Assembly: GCA_019925795.1 (NCBI GenBank)
Contig: CM034315.1
Location: forward strand, 22,735,867 to 22,799,866
Source: Dendrobium chrysotoxum
Taxonomy: Eukaryota > Streptophyta > Magnoliopsida > Asparagales > Orchidaceae
Length of the DNA stretch: 64,000 bases
Direction: 5' to 3'
Position 1 is the stretch's first letter. Every line of letters begins with the position of its first letter. The notes under the pieces are model-generated. The model worked only from the letters and a program-made list of their open reading frames with translations. It made no database searches and was not told the origin of the DNA. A program made the translations under genes and the position numbers. Positions 36,154-47,378 of this stretch are shown here, piece after piece.

Positions 36154-36265
36154 GTTGTGAAATATTTTGTAGGAAGATGGATCTTAATCTGTCTTCTTGT
36201 CTCACTACCGAGCCTGCCCCCACTCTGACCCAAACTCCGCTTGTTGACTTCGACCACAGCCTCGC
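36154..36265 (-). repeat. Copia-like LTR, part interrupted by a solo LTR
   Basis: Second copy of the TGTTGTGAAA repeat. It is split at CTCGC (36261-36265) by a Sirevirus solo LTR and resumes at 38247 with CTCGCCTCCATG; GC-rich sequence continues to about 38470. Confidence 0.45.
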
Positions 36266-38246
36266 TGAAAGTACGAGATGCGCCAAGAGGGGGGGGGGGG
36301 GGGTGAATTGGTATTTTAAAAATTTAACCCTACACAAGAGTTCTAATTTTTTTGTATTTTCAAAACATAATTTAACGACTAATGTGCGGAAGCAAATACA
36401 ACGTTCACAACGATAAAATTGATAGTTCAATTTTAGATTTTACACCACAATATTTAAATACTGATTTTTCACCAAGTAATTAAAACGCATAAATTTAAAG
36501 CATGAAAAGTAAAGTACGGTAAACAGGAAAAAATACACCAGAGATTTTTATAGTGGTTCGGTCACTTGACCTACGTCCACTCCCGGGAGTCCTCTACTCC
36601 GGGATTTGCACTAGTAAAAGTTGACTCTCCTTTTACCCCCACAGCAAGGCGGAGAAGCCTTTACAATACTCACTTTCACCTCCCTCGGTGCGGCGGAATA
36701 CCAAACGCTATGTCACCCTCCTGGTGACGGCAGCGGACCTTCACCTTTTTCTCCCTCCTGGAGATGGCAGAGTACCTTGGCGATGTTGATCTTGAAGTGA
36801 CTCTTCCCTCGAGAACTTTCTTGAAGCTTCCAAAGCCACAAGAGGATCAAAGCATGCAGCTAGCTTGGAGCCACCGTGTGATCCCCTCACACTACTTCTC
36901 CCTCACGCTCAAGCTCACCTTCACCTTCCTCTCTCAAGCTCTAGATCTCTCCAAAAACTTCTCTCTATCGAATCCCCTTCTTTTTCCTTCAAGCCTCTCA
37001 CAGCAAAAAGATTGATCAACAACTCCCTAAAGAAAATTTTAAGTTGTTTTTATATCAGGCTTCAGAAAACCCTAAAAGTTCCAACTTTTGTGTTTCTGTT
37101 CGTACAGTACGATTTATAATCGTACAGTACGATCAGTTCAATTACAGCTCCATCCAGTACGAGTACAGACGAACAAGTATCAAATTTTATTCATATCGTA
37201 CTGTACGATATGTATATCGTACAGGATGATACTGTTGATTCGTACTGTTCGTACGGGACGAACTGTGGGACGAACCTCGGGACGAAAGAACTCGTCTCTG
37301 TCAGTCGTCCAGCACTCATTGAATCGTACAGTACGAATAGTGTTTTTCATGATATCGTCCTGTACGATAAGAATATCGTCCAGGATGAATAGTACAAAAA
37401 TTCTTGGGATCATCTGGTACGATCGCTGGGACGAAGGAAATCGTCTCTAACAATCGTCCAGCACTCCACCAGTCGTACAATACGATCAGTTCATTTCTTG
37501 ATATCGTCCTGTACGATATGAATATCGTCCAGGACGAACAGAACAAAAAACCTTGGTTTCGTCTGGTACGATCTCTGGGACGAATGAAATCGTCTCTGTA
37601 AGTCGTTCAGTATGATATATGATCGTACAGTACGATCTACATATAAAATAGAAACCAACGTTTATTTCCTAATTAGGGAGATAATTTTGGCAAGTTTTAA
37701 TTAATCATACAGTACGAACCGTATCGTACAGTACGATCAGTTCAGAAAATCAAATTAAAAAACTTACCAAACTTATTCTGGCGGCTAGGGTTTCACAATT
37801 ACATATTATCGTACAGTACGATATGGATCGTACAGTACGATAAGTTTGTAAACTTAATCATTCGAAAATTAGCCGTTAGCCTGAGTATTTTTAATTAATC
37901 GTACAGTACGATCCAAGGTCGTACAGTACGATGTGCTTAAAAAAAATTAATCATTTAAAAAAAAATTCTCCCCCTGTGTGTGTGCATGGTTGCTCCTTTC
38001 ACATGCATGCTTCTGTGGCAGACTCAAAAAAAAATAAAAATAAAGAAATAAAAATTACAGACTCTTCAACATCCTATTCTACCCGGTTTGAGTCTCCAGC
38101 AATCTTTAGCAGTGTGCATCTGACCTGAAATGTTAGTGCTCATATACAAAGATTAAACATTTGTAATCTAACGGAAGTCTATATGTACTCAGTAAGTATT
38201 AGTTGTCACCATCAAAATTAAGTGCTCGGGATCCTGGATTTCAACA
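36266..38246 (-). mobile_element. Sirevirus solo LTR with perfect TSD
   Basis: 1,981 bp from TGAAAGTACGAG to GGATTTCAACA on the plus strand, flanked by identical 5-bp duplications CTCGC (36261-36265 and 38247-38251). It contains AAGAGG(G)n GTGAATTGG, CTACGTCCACTCCCGGGAG, a short VNTR (36680-36780), TATA (rc GATATAAAAAC, 37045-37058), an 850-bp palindrome array and the GTGTGTGTGCATGGTTG box at 37976. No internal sequence, so it arose by LTR-LTR recombination. This copy fixes the true LTR ends for the family. Confidence 0.93.
37095..37935. promoter_or_regulatory. GTAC-palindrome array in the solo LTR
   Basis: At least nine perfect or near-perfect ATCGTACAGTACGAT units plus variants (CGTCCTGTACGAT, CGTCCAGGACGA). 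They occur in pairs starting at 37101/37121, 37604/37624, 37706/37725, 37810/37829 and 37900/37920, i.e. 19-20 bp apart. The array begins about 45 bp upstream (element sense) of the TATA box. Confidence 0.85.
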
Positions 38247-38929
38247 CTCGCCTCCATGCTTCAATTCCCACGCAAAGCCGACATCCACCCACTAGCCCTC
38301 TAGCCTGCAACTCCGCCCGTCTGTCTGTGCGCACATGGTCCACTCACTTGCCTGCATTGTTTGTTGGCCTGCCTTGACTCCTTCGTGACTTGCGTAGCCA
38401 CACACCTAGTCTGTGACCATGAACGATCCTATCTCGAGTAGATGACCACATCGCTCGCAAGCCCTAATATTCTATCTCACATAATAATAACAATAAGAAA
38501 TTTTTTTTCATCTTTATAATCATATTTGTAAATAAGACATTATGTCTTCACAAATTATTTCTTTTCAAATTTTATTTCCTTTAGCCATGAATAATTTAGC
38601 ATCAAGAGTGGATGTGAGAAAAGGCTTTCAAAACATAATATAAATTTCAAATAAACAAGAAAATAATTGTGTTGACAATAAGTCACAATTAGTTAAAACT
38701 TGAGCAATACACTTTGAAATGACATTGGCAATCTTATGGGGATAAAATTTGTTCTCATTAAAAAGGCTCTATTTAGTAAAAAAAACTTTCATTGCTATTA
38801 GTACTCTCCAACTATAATCTTTAAAAATTTAATCATTTTCACTCCATAATTATTATCCTCTACATCTCCTATTAGTATAAAGACTATTAAAACTAATATT
38901 TCTAATCACCTTGATTAAAATGACCTTTG
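38247..38929. other. Remainder of copia-like LTR, then unrecognised DNA
   Basis: 38247-38470 is GC-rich and continues the LTR split by the solo LTR. 38470-38929 is AT-rich with no identifiable feature. Confidence 0.4.
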
Positions 38930-40608
38930 GAGATTCTTGGGTCAACTTGACTCAAGTTCAGGGTCAAAGGATTTGAATTTGAACTTGATCAACCCTTGGA
39001 TAAGGTTAAAGGTATTTTGGTCAACCATGGGTTATCCATGATTAATAAGGGTCAACTATGAGTAGGGAGTAAGTAAAATTGACCTTTGAATGCCCTTAGT
39101 TCAACAATACTCAAATCGAAGGTCAAAAGTTAAGGTTTTGAACATGGTTGACCCATGGGCAAGGTAAAAAGTCTTTTTTTGGTAATTTTGGTCAACTTGG
39201 GTTAGCCTTGGTCAAAAGGGTTGACCAAGGAGGGGAATTGGTATGACACCTGTAGGTTCAGCATCTGGATTAACTTTTTTCAGCCCGATTGGAAAAAGAC
39301 ACAAGAAGAGGATTTTGGGAGGAAGAAGAGGATTTTTTAGCTGCTTCAGGTCGTTTTTAACCGTCGGCCTAGTTTAAGGTTGTCCGAATCGAGATAAGTC
39401 ATATTATGCCTATCTTAGCTTTCAAAAATATGAAATTTTACCAAATTTTCTTATTAAATTTATATTTCTATTAGCAAAAAATACGTATAACTGTGCATTG
39501 GAAAAGCTTTTATCGGGTAACTTTTATATGTTATAGAGATTATGATTATGAACATTTTAAATATTTTCTAAAAATTTTATATCAAGTATCTTGGAATCTA
39601 TATAGTTTTAATTAAATAAAAAAATTATTTGGACACCAAAAAATAATGCAGTAGTATAATAAATGTCTTAAATTAGTATTTTACATAATCTTTTATAATT
39701 TGGTTATGTTCCAACATTGTAAAAATTTAACCAGTAGAAAATTTTATTGTCTACCATTATAGAACATTGTGAAATTCTTACATGTACTAAATTTTTCTTT
39801 ATTTATTATAATGTGATAAAATATATGCTTATGTGATGGAACGTATGCTTATGTCATTGAAAAACATCTACTGCAAGCAATAAGGGGCCAAATTCCTTTG
39901 AGATTTTGTTTGTGTCAGAAAATATTCTGGTGGCTATAAGTCATATTCTAGTGCCTACACGCATGTTCTAGTGCTATATGCCTAAAAGAGAGTCATGAGG
40001 GGCTAGAATCCTTTAAGATTCTCTAGGTCCAGAGAATATGATATGAACTGCTCTATAATATAAATTATAATTTATTTATCTGCTCAATAATATTATTTAA
40101 ATAATTGAATAACTATTATGCTCCTATTATATTCTCAGTACAGTGATTTATTAGATATCATTTAACTACTTTTAAATATTCAGTAAAATTTAATAAAGGA
40201 ATTTAAAAATTTGGATCAGATTGTGTGGCCTGCTGAGCTGTTATAGCTTATAGTGGTTTTTCTTCTAGTTTTAGGATTTGGGAAAGGGAAGGAGACTTTC
40301 AATTAACAGTTTATAATCAGGTCTAAGGTTATAAATATTTCTCTATTTTGATTTTTTTGTAGTTATAGCTAGTTTATTATTCAGTTATATAGTCATATAC
40401 TATACTATAGATACATTTTGATGAAATAAAAGAAATCTTATAGATGTATTTATTTTTAGTATTTGGATGTGTTAGTAGCTCTATAGTTTGTAGTTTTATT
40501 TAAAATTAAATTAGAAGGGAATTTGAAATATTCAAAAACTAAATCTTAAGATTTTTTTATCACAACTCAACATGAGTGGACATATCCTAATCAGGTTGGG
40601 GTGTGACA
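38930..40608 (+). repeat. Tekay/Del-like Ty3/gypsy LTR
   Basis: It ends GGTTGGGGTGTGACA at 40608, directly before a PBS, and includes the family's GCCTGCTGAGCTGTTATA and GGGAAAGGGAAGGAG boxes (40228-40292) and a CCGAATCGAGATAAGTC stretch at about 39385. The first 300 bp are crowded with GGTCAA/TTGACC. The left end is approximate. Confidence 0.55.
38935..39236. promoter_or_regulatory. Cluster of W-box-like GGTCAA/TTGACC words
   Basis: About ten GGTCAA or TTGACC hexamers lie in 300 bp (for example near 38941, 38963, 39030, 39079, 39121, 39148, 39203, 39222). TTGAC(C/T) is the core bound by WRKY factors. Located in the U3-like part of the LTR. Confidence 0.45.
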
Positions 40609-40616
40609 AGCTTTTG

Positions 40617-40889
40617 TGGTATCAAAATAATAGTTTTGAAATGGATCATAAAATAGAGCTATAGGAATTGATCTATAAGTCAAGTGGGGTAGTGTTAAGT
40701 ATGTATGAGTGTTTATTATTTTTTATTTCATGTGCATGTATGTTTAATTATATATTTTATGTGATCATAGATCCTTCAGACCCACACATGATAGATAAAT
40801 AGAGTGCTAGTCTTGCAACTCTTATACATAGTATTGCTCCAACAGTTGGTTCAAATATAATTTCTGTTTTGATTTGAGTGAATCATTTT
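40617..40889 (+). pseudogene. Tekay-like PBS and leader, truncated
   Basis: TGGTATCAAAAT at 40617-40628 is a mutated methionine-tRNA PBS eight bases after the LTR end. The following sequence includes a weak gag-start-like D-P-S-D-P-H-M-I-D-K stretch with a stop. It is cut at 40889 by the Sirevirus insertion. Confidence 0.5.
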
Positions 40890-42504
40890 GTTCATGAGAA
40901 TTCTAATCTAAGTTTATGTTTTTGATGATTACAAAAGTTTATTATTTATCTAATTCATCTTCTAACATATATTTGAGTTTTTGTCTGTGTGTACTAAAGT
41001 ATTTTTCAGGAAATTCACACTCAAGACTATTGAAGACTTCAAGTTCACTTGTTCACTGTAAATGAAGTCTGTAAATTTTTTCTTTTTCTTGAGTCTGAGA
41101 GAGTGTGATTGTAAGTTGGATAACTGTGCACACACACAATGGGGGAGAAAAAGTTTAAATGTTTTAAACTGATCGTACAGTATGAATTTATATAGTACAG
41201 TACGATATGAAGAATATGTCCTCCAGGGAGAACCCATCAGATAAGAAAATTTTTCTAAGGCATGTTCGTAGATGAGTTTTTGCTGTACGAACATCTCAAA
41301 ATTGGGTTCCTCCAGAGGTTCCTACAGGACGAATGGATCGGACGAAGCTCTCTGTTCGATTCATCCAAGAGTTCGTACGGGACGAAGTGTTCGGACGAAG
41401 CTTACTGACTTGATCGTCCAAGGGTTTCGTACGGGACGAATGGATCGGACGAAGCTCTCTGTTCGATTCGTCCAAGCGTTCGTACGGGACGAAGTGTTCG
41501 GACGAAGCTTACTGACTTGATCGTCCAAGGGTTCGTACGGAATGAACTATTTGTACGAATAGCTCTATTTTGTTTGTCTGATGAGTCGTATAGGACGGAT
41601 TATTTAAAATTTTGAACTATTCGTACAGTATGATTGTCGATCGTACTGGACGATCGGCACGGTCTTAACTTGAAAATTCGGTTTTTGAATAATTTTTTCT
41701 ATCCTAAGTTTAAAAATGACTCAAAACTGTTTGAAGAAAAAATTCTTCTGTGAAAATTCTTTTGGAAAGTGAGAGGAGAGTGATTGGGAGAGTGTTTGGG
41801 AGTGAGTTTTGAGAGATCTTTCAAGAGAAAATTGTGAGGAGATTCACAAGGTTATCCAATTGAGAGGATTTCTTTTACTTGTTTTTCGAGCATCTTCCTA
41901 TTTCCTTGGAGACTTTTGCAAGAGCATTGTTCAAAAGGATTCCGGTTCTCTGCCGCACTTGGAGAGTGAAAGGGACGACGGTTCTCTGCCGCACTTGGAG
42001 AGTGAAAGGGACGATGGTTTTCTGAGGCACTTGGAGAGTGAAAAGGACGACGGTTCTCTACCGCACTTGGAGGGTGAAAAGGATGACGGTACTCTGCCGC
42101 ACCGGGGTTGGTGGAAGAGAGTTTGTAAAGGCTTCTCCGCCTTGCTGTGGGGGCGAAAGGAGAGTCACTTGATTTTAGTGCAATACCTAGAGAAGGAGTC
42201 TCTAGGGAGTGGATGTAGGTCGTGTTTGACCGAACCACTATAAATTCTGGTATTTTCTGTTCACTATTTATTTTTATGCATTTCTATTTTCTGCAGTTTA
42301 TTCTCGTTGTGATTGAATTTCTGTTTTAAAAGAAAGAGCAAAAATTATCTCTATTCGTACTGTATGAAGTTATATCGTACTGTACGATTAGCTTTTAAAT
42401 TTTCCAAAATATCAAGAGTAATTTTAAAAAGAACCAATTCACCCCCCCTCTTGGTTAGCCTAGGGACATTGAGCAATAGGTCTAACAACCTGTTTGCACT
42501 TTCA
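40890..42504 (+). repeat. Sirevirus 5' LTR (young plus-strand copy)
   Basis: From TGTTCATGAGAATTC to GCACTTTCA, two bases before the PBS. Landmarks shared with the other copies: TTTTGATGATTACAAAAG, GAAGACTTCAAG, CTTGAGTCTGAGAGAGTGTG, GTACAGTA palindromes from 41170, a 107-bp duplication (41310-41535), a 36-bp array (41944-42105), and CTCTTGGTTAGCCTAGGGAC at 42447. The outer 5 bases are CATTT (40885-40889); the far side of the element is outside the window, so the duplication cannot be checked. Confidence 0.85.
41944..42105. repeat. 36-bp VNTR inside Sirevirus LTR
   Basis: About 4.5 units of GGTTCTCTGCCGCACTTGGA + GAGTGAAAGGGACGAC. Unit length divisible by three, so frames stay open on both strands; these are not genes. 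The corresponding place in the other LTR copies holds differing numbers of related units. Confidence 0.85.
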
Positions 42505-42506
42505 AG

Positions 42507-42518
42507 TGGTATCAGAAC
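42507..42518 (+). other. Sirevirus primer-binding site
   Basis: TGGTATCAGAAC, one base from the usual TGGTATCAGAGC complementary to initiator methionine tRNA, two bases after the LTR end. Confidence 0.9.
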
Positions 42519-42562
42519 TAATTTCAAAATAACTGTTTTAAATACTGTTTGAAATTTCGATC

Positions 42563-45500
42563 ATGGCTAATTTTGAAAATAAAAATACTATGGAAGGATA
42601 CTCGATCACTAGACCACCGTTATTTGATAATATTCCTTTTGATTTTTGGAAAACTTGCATGTCTACTTTTCTGCAATCACTTGACTATCGTATGTGGATG
42701 TTAGTTCAGGATGGTTATACTGAACCAACTAGAATTATAGAAGGAATAAGAGTTCAAACACCTTTTCCAAACTGGACTGTAGAAGAACGTGAACTAGCTC
42801 AACTGAATGCTAAGTGTTTGAATAGTTTCTTTTGTACTTTAAAATTAGAAGATTTCATGCGTGTGTCTACCTGTAAATCAGGAAAAAAAATTTGGGATAG
42901 ACTTTGCATCACATATGAAGGTACAAATGAAGTGAAACAAACTAGATTGAACTTTCTCTTGCACGACTATGAACTTTTTCGCATGAAACAGAATGAATCA
43001 ATCTCTGACATGTACATTCGCTTTACACACATAGCCACTTCATTGCATGCTTTAGGTAGGGAGTTAACAAATGCTGAGAAAGTTAACAAGATATTACATT
43101 GTTTACCTCCTGCATATGATACAAAGATAACTGCAATAACTGCAATAACAGAATCTAAAGATTTGAATGTTTATTCTGTTGATAATCTTCTTGGATCACT
43201 AATTGCTTATGAGCAATCGGTGACTCAAAGACAGATTGATGCAGGTGAGAAGCGAAAGGAGAAGAACATTTCTTTAAAGGTGGATGGCTCTGAAAGTGAT
43301 TAATCGCTACCTGAGGACGAAGAGGATATTGCCCTGATGACGAGGCAATTTAGAAGTTTCCTAAAAAGGAAGCAGAGAAGACGCCAGAATTGGAACAAGG
43401 GTAAGTTTCAGAAGAATGTCAAGGCTTCGAATGAAGTCATTTGCTATGAGTGCAGAAAGCCAGGTCACATCAAGACAGAATGTCCCAATCTCAAAGGAAA
43501 TTCTAACAATGAGAAGACCGAGGAGAAACCAAAGGATAGAAGGGGTAAAAAGAGAGTACAATGAGCTTTCTGGGCGGACTCAGCTTCAGATTCATCAGAA
43601 ACAGCACCAGAAGAGGAAGTTACCAATTTGTGCTTAATGGCTGACAATCTCGACCATTCAGATGAGGATGTGAAATGCTCTCACAGAAGACCTCGTGAGA
43701 GTATTTGGTACCTGGACAGCGGATGCTCAAAGCATATGACCGGAGATACAAGTCAATTTATATCGCTAGAAGCCAGGAATGGATGCAAAGTGACGCTTGG
43801 AGATAATACCACCAAGAGAGTGGTAGGTACAGGTATAATTAGAAATTCAGAAAATTTTGTTATTGAGAATGTACTGTTAGTTGAAGGCTTGAAATACAAT
43901 CTGTTGAGTATTAGTCAATTTTGTGATAAGGGCTATCATATTAAGTTTTTACCTACAAGTTGTGTTATTAGTCTAAATGAAACTGTTGTTTTGAATGGTG
44001 ATAGGGTAAACAATGTTTACATGCTAGATTTTAATTCTGTTAAAGCATCTACTGCCTTGTGTCTAAAAACTGTATCTGATGAATCATGGTTGTGGCATAG
44101 AAGGCTTTGTCATGCTAGCATGAAAAATCTTAGGAAAATCACTCAAAAGCAACTGGTTAGAGGTGTACCCAAATTGGATTTTACTAAAGATCACTTATGT
44201 GATGCATGTCAACTAGGAAAATAAGTGAGATCCTCATTTAATTATATCAAGGAAATTAGGACTAGTAAGCCCCTAGAAATTCTTCACATGAATTTATTTG
44301 GACCTGTTAGTACCTTAAGTTTAGGAGGAAAAAAATTTGGGTATGTTATTGTGGATGACTATACTAGATTCATCTGGATTAGATTTTTGAATCATAAGAG
44401 TGAATCATTTGATGAGTTCAGAGTTTTTGCCACTTGGATTCAGAGAAAACTTAGTTTTGAAATAGTTAGTATCCAAAGTGATCATGGGGGAGAATTTGAA
44501 AATGAAATGTTTAATGATTTTTGCAAATCTCTTGGAATTGAACACAACTTCTCAGCACCGAGAACACCTCAACAGAATGGAGTTATAGAAAGAAAGAACA
44601 TGATATTAGTGGAAACTGCTAGGGCCATGTTGGCAGAATATTCACTTCCTAAATATTTTTGGGCTGAAGCAGTTAGTACAGCATGTTATATATTGAATAG
44701 GGTGTACATAAGGTCTAAATTGAATAAGACACCCTATGAACTTCTTAAAGGTAGAAGTCCCAACCTCTCACATCTACATGTTTTTGGATGTAAAGTGTTC
44801 ATTCATAATAATGATAAAACTCTTCTAGGAAAATTTGATCCGAAATCAGATGAAGGAATCTTTCTAGGATACTCAAGTGTTGGAAAATCCTATAGAGTTT
44901 TTAATAAGAGAACATTGGTAGTTGAAGAGACCACACATATTGTTTATGATGAATCCTATGATAGTAAAGGGTCTAAGATGGATGAAGATGAGGTTGAGGT
45001 GATAGATCAAAAACTTGAAAATCAAAAAATTGAAGAAAGGGTTGAAAAAGAAGAGGAAAACCAATTGCCTAGAGAATGGAAATTTGTAAGGAGTCATCCA
45101 AAAGAATTGATTTTAGGTGAACCAAGTGAAGGAGTTAGGACTAGGTATGGTTTGAGGAAAGAAGTGAATCATTCAGCATTTATTTCAATGATAGAACCCA
45201 CAAACATAGAACAAGCACTTTTGGATGAATTTTGGATATTGGCCATGCAAGAGGAGTTAAATCAATTCAAGAGAAATGATGTTTGGGAATTAATTGAAAG
45301 GCCAAAAGATCAAAGAGTAGTTGGGACTAAGTGGGTATTCAAAAACAAGATGAATGATTCAGGAGTAATTGTTAGAAATAAGGTTAGATTAGTAGCTAAG
45401 TGGTATAACTAAATCGAAGGAATTGATTTTGAGGAGACATTTGCCCCTGTAGCAATACTTGAAGCAATAAGAGTTTTGTTAGCCTTTGTCTGTTTTAAAG

Positions 45501-46726
45501 ATTTTAAATTGTACCAAATGGATGTTAAAAGTGCCTTTCTAAATGGGGTGATAGAAGAGGATGTGTATGTTGAACAACCTCCAGGTTTTGAAAATTCTAA
45601 ATACCCTAATCATATTTTCAAATTGAAAAAGGCATTATATGGACTAAAACAGGCACCTAGAGCATGGTACGAGAGGTTAAGCACTTTCATGTTAAATCGA
45701 TCATTTGTTAAAGGAAGTGTGGATACCACTCTGTTTATGAAAAGATTTGAGAATGAAATACTCATTGTACAAATATATGTGGATGATATCATCTTTGGAT
45801 CAACTGATAAAGCTTTATGTGATGAATTTTCAAAAATAATGAGTAGTGAATTTGAGATGAGTTTGATGGGTGATTTGACTTATTTTCTTGGCTTTAGCAT
45901 AAAGCAAAATGAGGAAGGGACTTTTCTTTATCAATCTAAATATGTTAAGAAAATCCTTAAAAAGTATGAAATAGATAATGCTAAACCAGTCACTACACCC
46001 ATGAGTTCCTCAGTCCTATTAGATAAGGATCCAAAGGGAAAATCTATTGATCAAAAGAAGTTTAGAGGAATAATTGGATCTTTGCTTTATTTGATTGCTA
46101 GCAGACCTGACATTATGTTTAGTGTTTGCTTATGTGCTAGATTTCAAGCTGATCCAAAAGAATCACATTTGACAGCAGTAAAAAGGATCTTAAGATATCT
46201 TTTGGGAACTCAAAATTTAGGAATTTGGTATCCTAAGAACAGTTCTTCTTTTGATATAATTAGATACTCAGATTTAGATTTTGTAGGCTGTAGGGTGGAT
46301 AGGAAAAGTACTTCTGGAATATGTCAGTTCATTGGAAATTCATTAGTATCTTGGTCCAGTAGAAAACAAAATTCAGTAGCACTTTCTACAACTGAAGCAT
46401 AGTACATTGCCTTAGGGAGTTGTGTAGCACAGGTGCTTTGGTTGAAACAACAATTGAGTGACTTAGGATTAGTAGTTGGCACCATTCCAATATTTTGTGA
46501 CAACACTAGTGCCATTTGTATTTCAAAGAATCCTATTCAACATTCTAGAACCAAGCATATTGACATAAGGCATCATTTCATAAGAGATCATGTAGCGAAA
46601 AGTGAAATTGAACTACATCATGTGGCTATTAAAGATCAGCTTGCATATATTTTCACAAAACCCTTAGCCTTTGACATATTTAGCATGTTGAGGATAAAGC
46701 TAGGTGTGATAGATCTAAATGCTTGA
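42563..46726 (+). pseudogene. Sirevirus (Ty1/copia) gag-pol, five in-frame stops
   Basis: One reading frame of 1,387 codons runs from ATG 42563 to the stop at 46724-46726 without any frameshift. Domains in order: gag with E-G-Y-S-I-T-R-P-P-L-F-D (codons 1-250); zinc knuckle C-x2-C-x4-H-x4-C (294-307); protease W-Y-L-D-S-G-C-S-K-H-M-T (DSG at about 385-387); GAG-pre-integrase with H-x-H/C-x-C residues (about 508-553); integrase with Asp 640 and Glu 676 (D-35-E); RT with Y-V-D-D at 1072-1075; RNase H to the end. Premature stops end at 43303, 43564, 44224, 45412 and 46402. The first integrase catalytic Asp (H-x-D-L-x-G-P) is Asn at codon 577. The copy is therefore inactive, but clearly younger than the minus-strand relics. 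Intact products would package, reverse-transcribe and integrate the element. Confidence 0.95.
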
Positions 46727-47378
46727 TTGAAATTTTCTGTAAATGTATTTCTATTTGTTTGTGTTTGTTAGTTTGTTCGTTGATTTGTTTTCATTATTAT
46801 GTTTTTGTTTCTTCTCTGAATTCTGAATTATATTTTTGTTTGTTCCTTATTTGAATGTTGAAAGGCATGCAAGTTTTTGAAGTGTTGGGGTTTTTAGTTC
46901 TATTCGTACTGTACGATATATCATCGTACTGTACGATAACATCATCGTACCCACATTTCGTTTGTACGAATGGAGAAGAAACACGGTTAGGAGCAGTTAT
47001 TATTGGCAATCGTACGTACGAATACGTCATTCGTCTGTACGATCCATGTGTCATTTTGCGTGAGGGACGAACCTAACCGTCGCCTAAACGACCTTTAATT
47101 TTCTGATCATCCCGGACGAACACGTCATCGTCTGTACGATCAGGAAGTCAAAAAGCCTGTACGAAAGGACGCCTCGGGACGAGCAGTTTACGAAAAATTG
47201 TTTCATTTTGACTGTTTTCGTTCGTCTCGGATGAATTTTCATTCGTCCCGGACAAATCAAGGATCGTCTTATACGAATATTTTTCATACAGTACGATATC
47301 AGATTTTTTCTATATAAAGATGGGTCATTTTCTTTCATTTCACTATCTATTTAGAAATATTTAGAGCTTTGAGAGAAA
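46727..47378 (+). promoter_or_regulatory. Post-pol spacer with GTAC palindromes
   Basis: CGTACTGTACGATATATCAT and a second CGTACTGTACGAT at 46907-46940, then CGTACGTACGAATACG at 47011 and other CGTCC/GGACGA units to 47290. A TATA-like TCTATATAAAGATG at 47310 lies about 70 bp before the env-like ATG, so the spacer could hold a second promoter for the downstream ORF. Confidence 0.5.

Noticed and set aside
37044..37601. Several overlapping ORFs in both strands at 37.0-37.6 kb
   Set aside because: They translate the GTAC-palindrome array; palindromes give mirrored frames on both strands.
41809..42243. 144-codon frame with a 12-residue repeat, and its antisense frame
   Set aside because: It lies in the LTR over a 36-bp VNTR. 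A unit divisible by three keeps both strands open, so openness is not evidence of a gene.
42507..42518. Possible tRNA gene at TGGTATCAGA
   Set aside because: Only the 3' tRNA-complementary 12 bases are present; it is a primer-binding site, not a tRNA gene.
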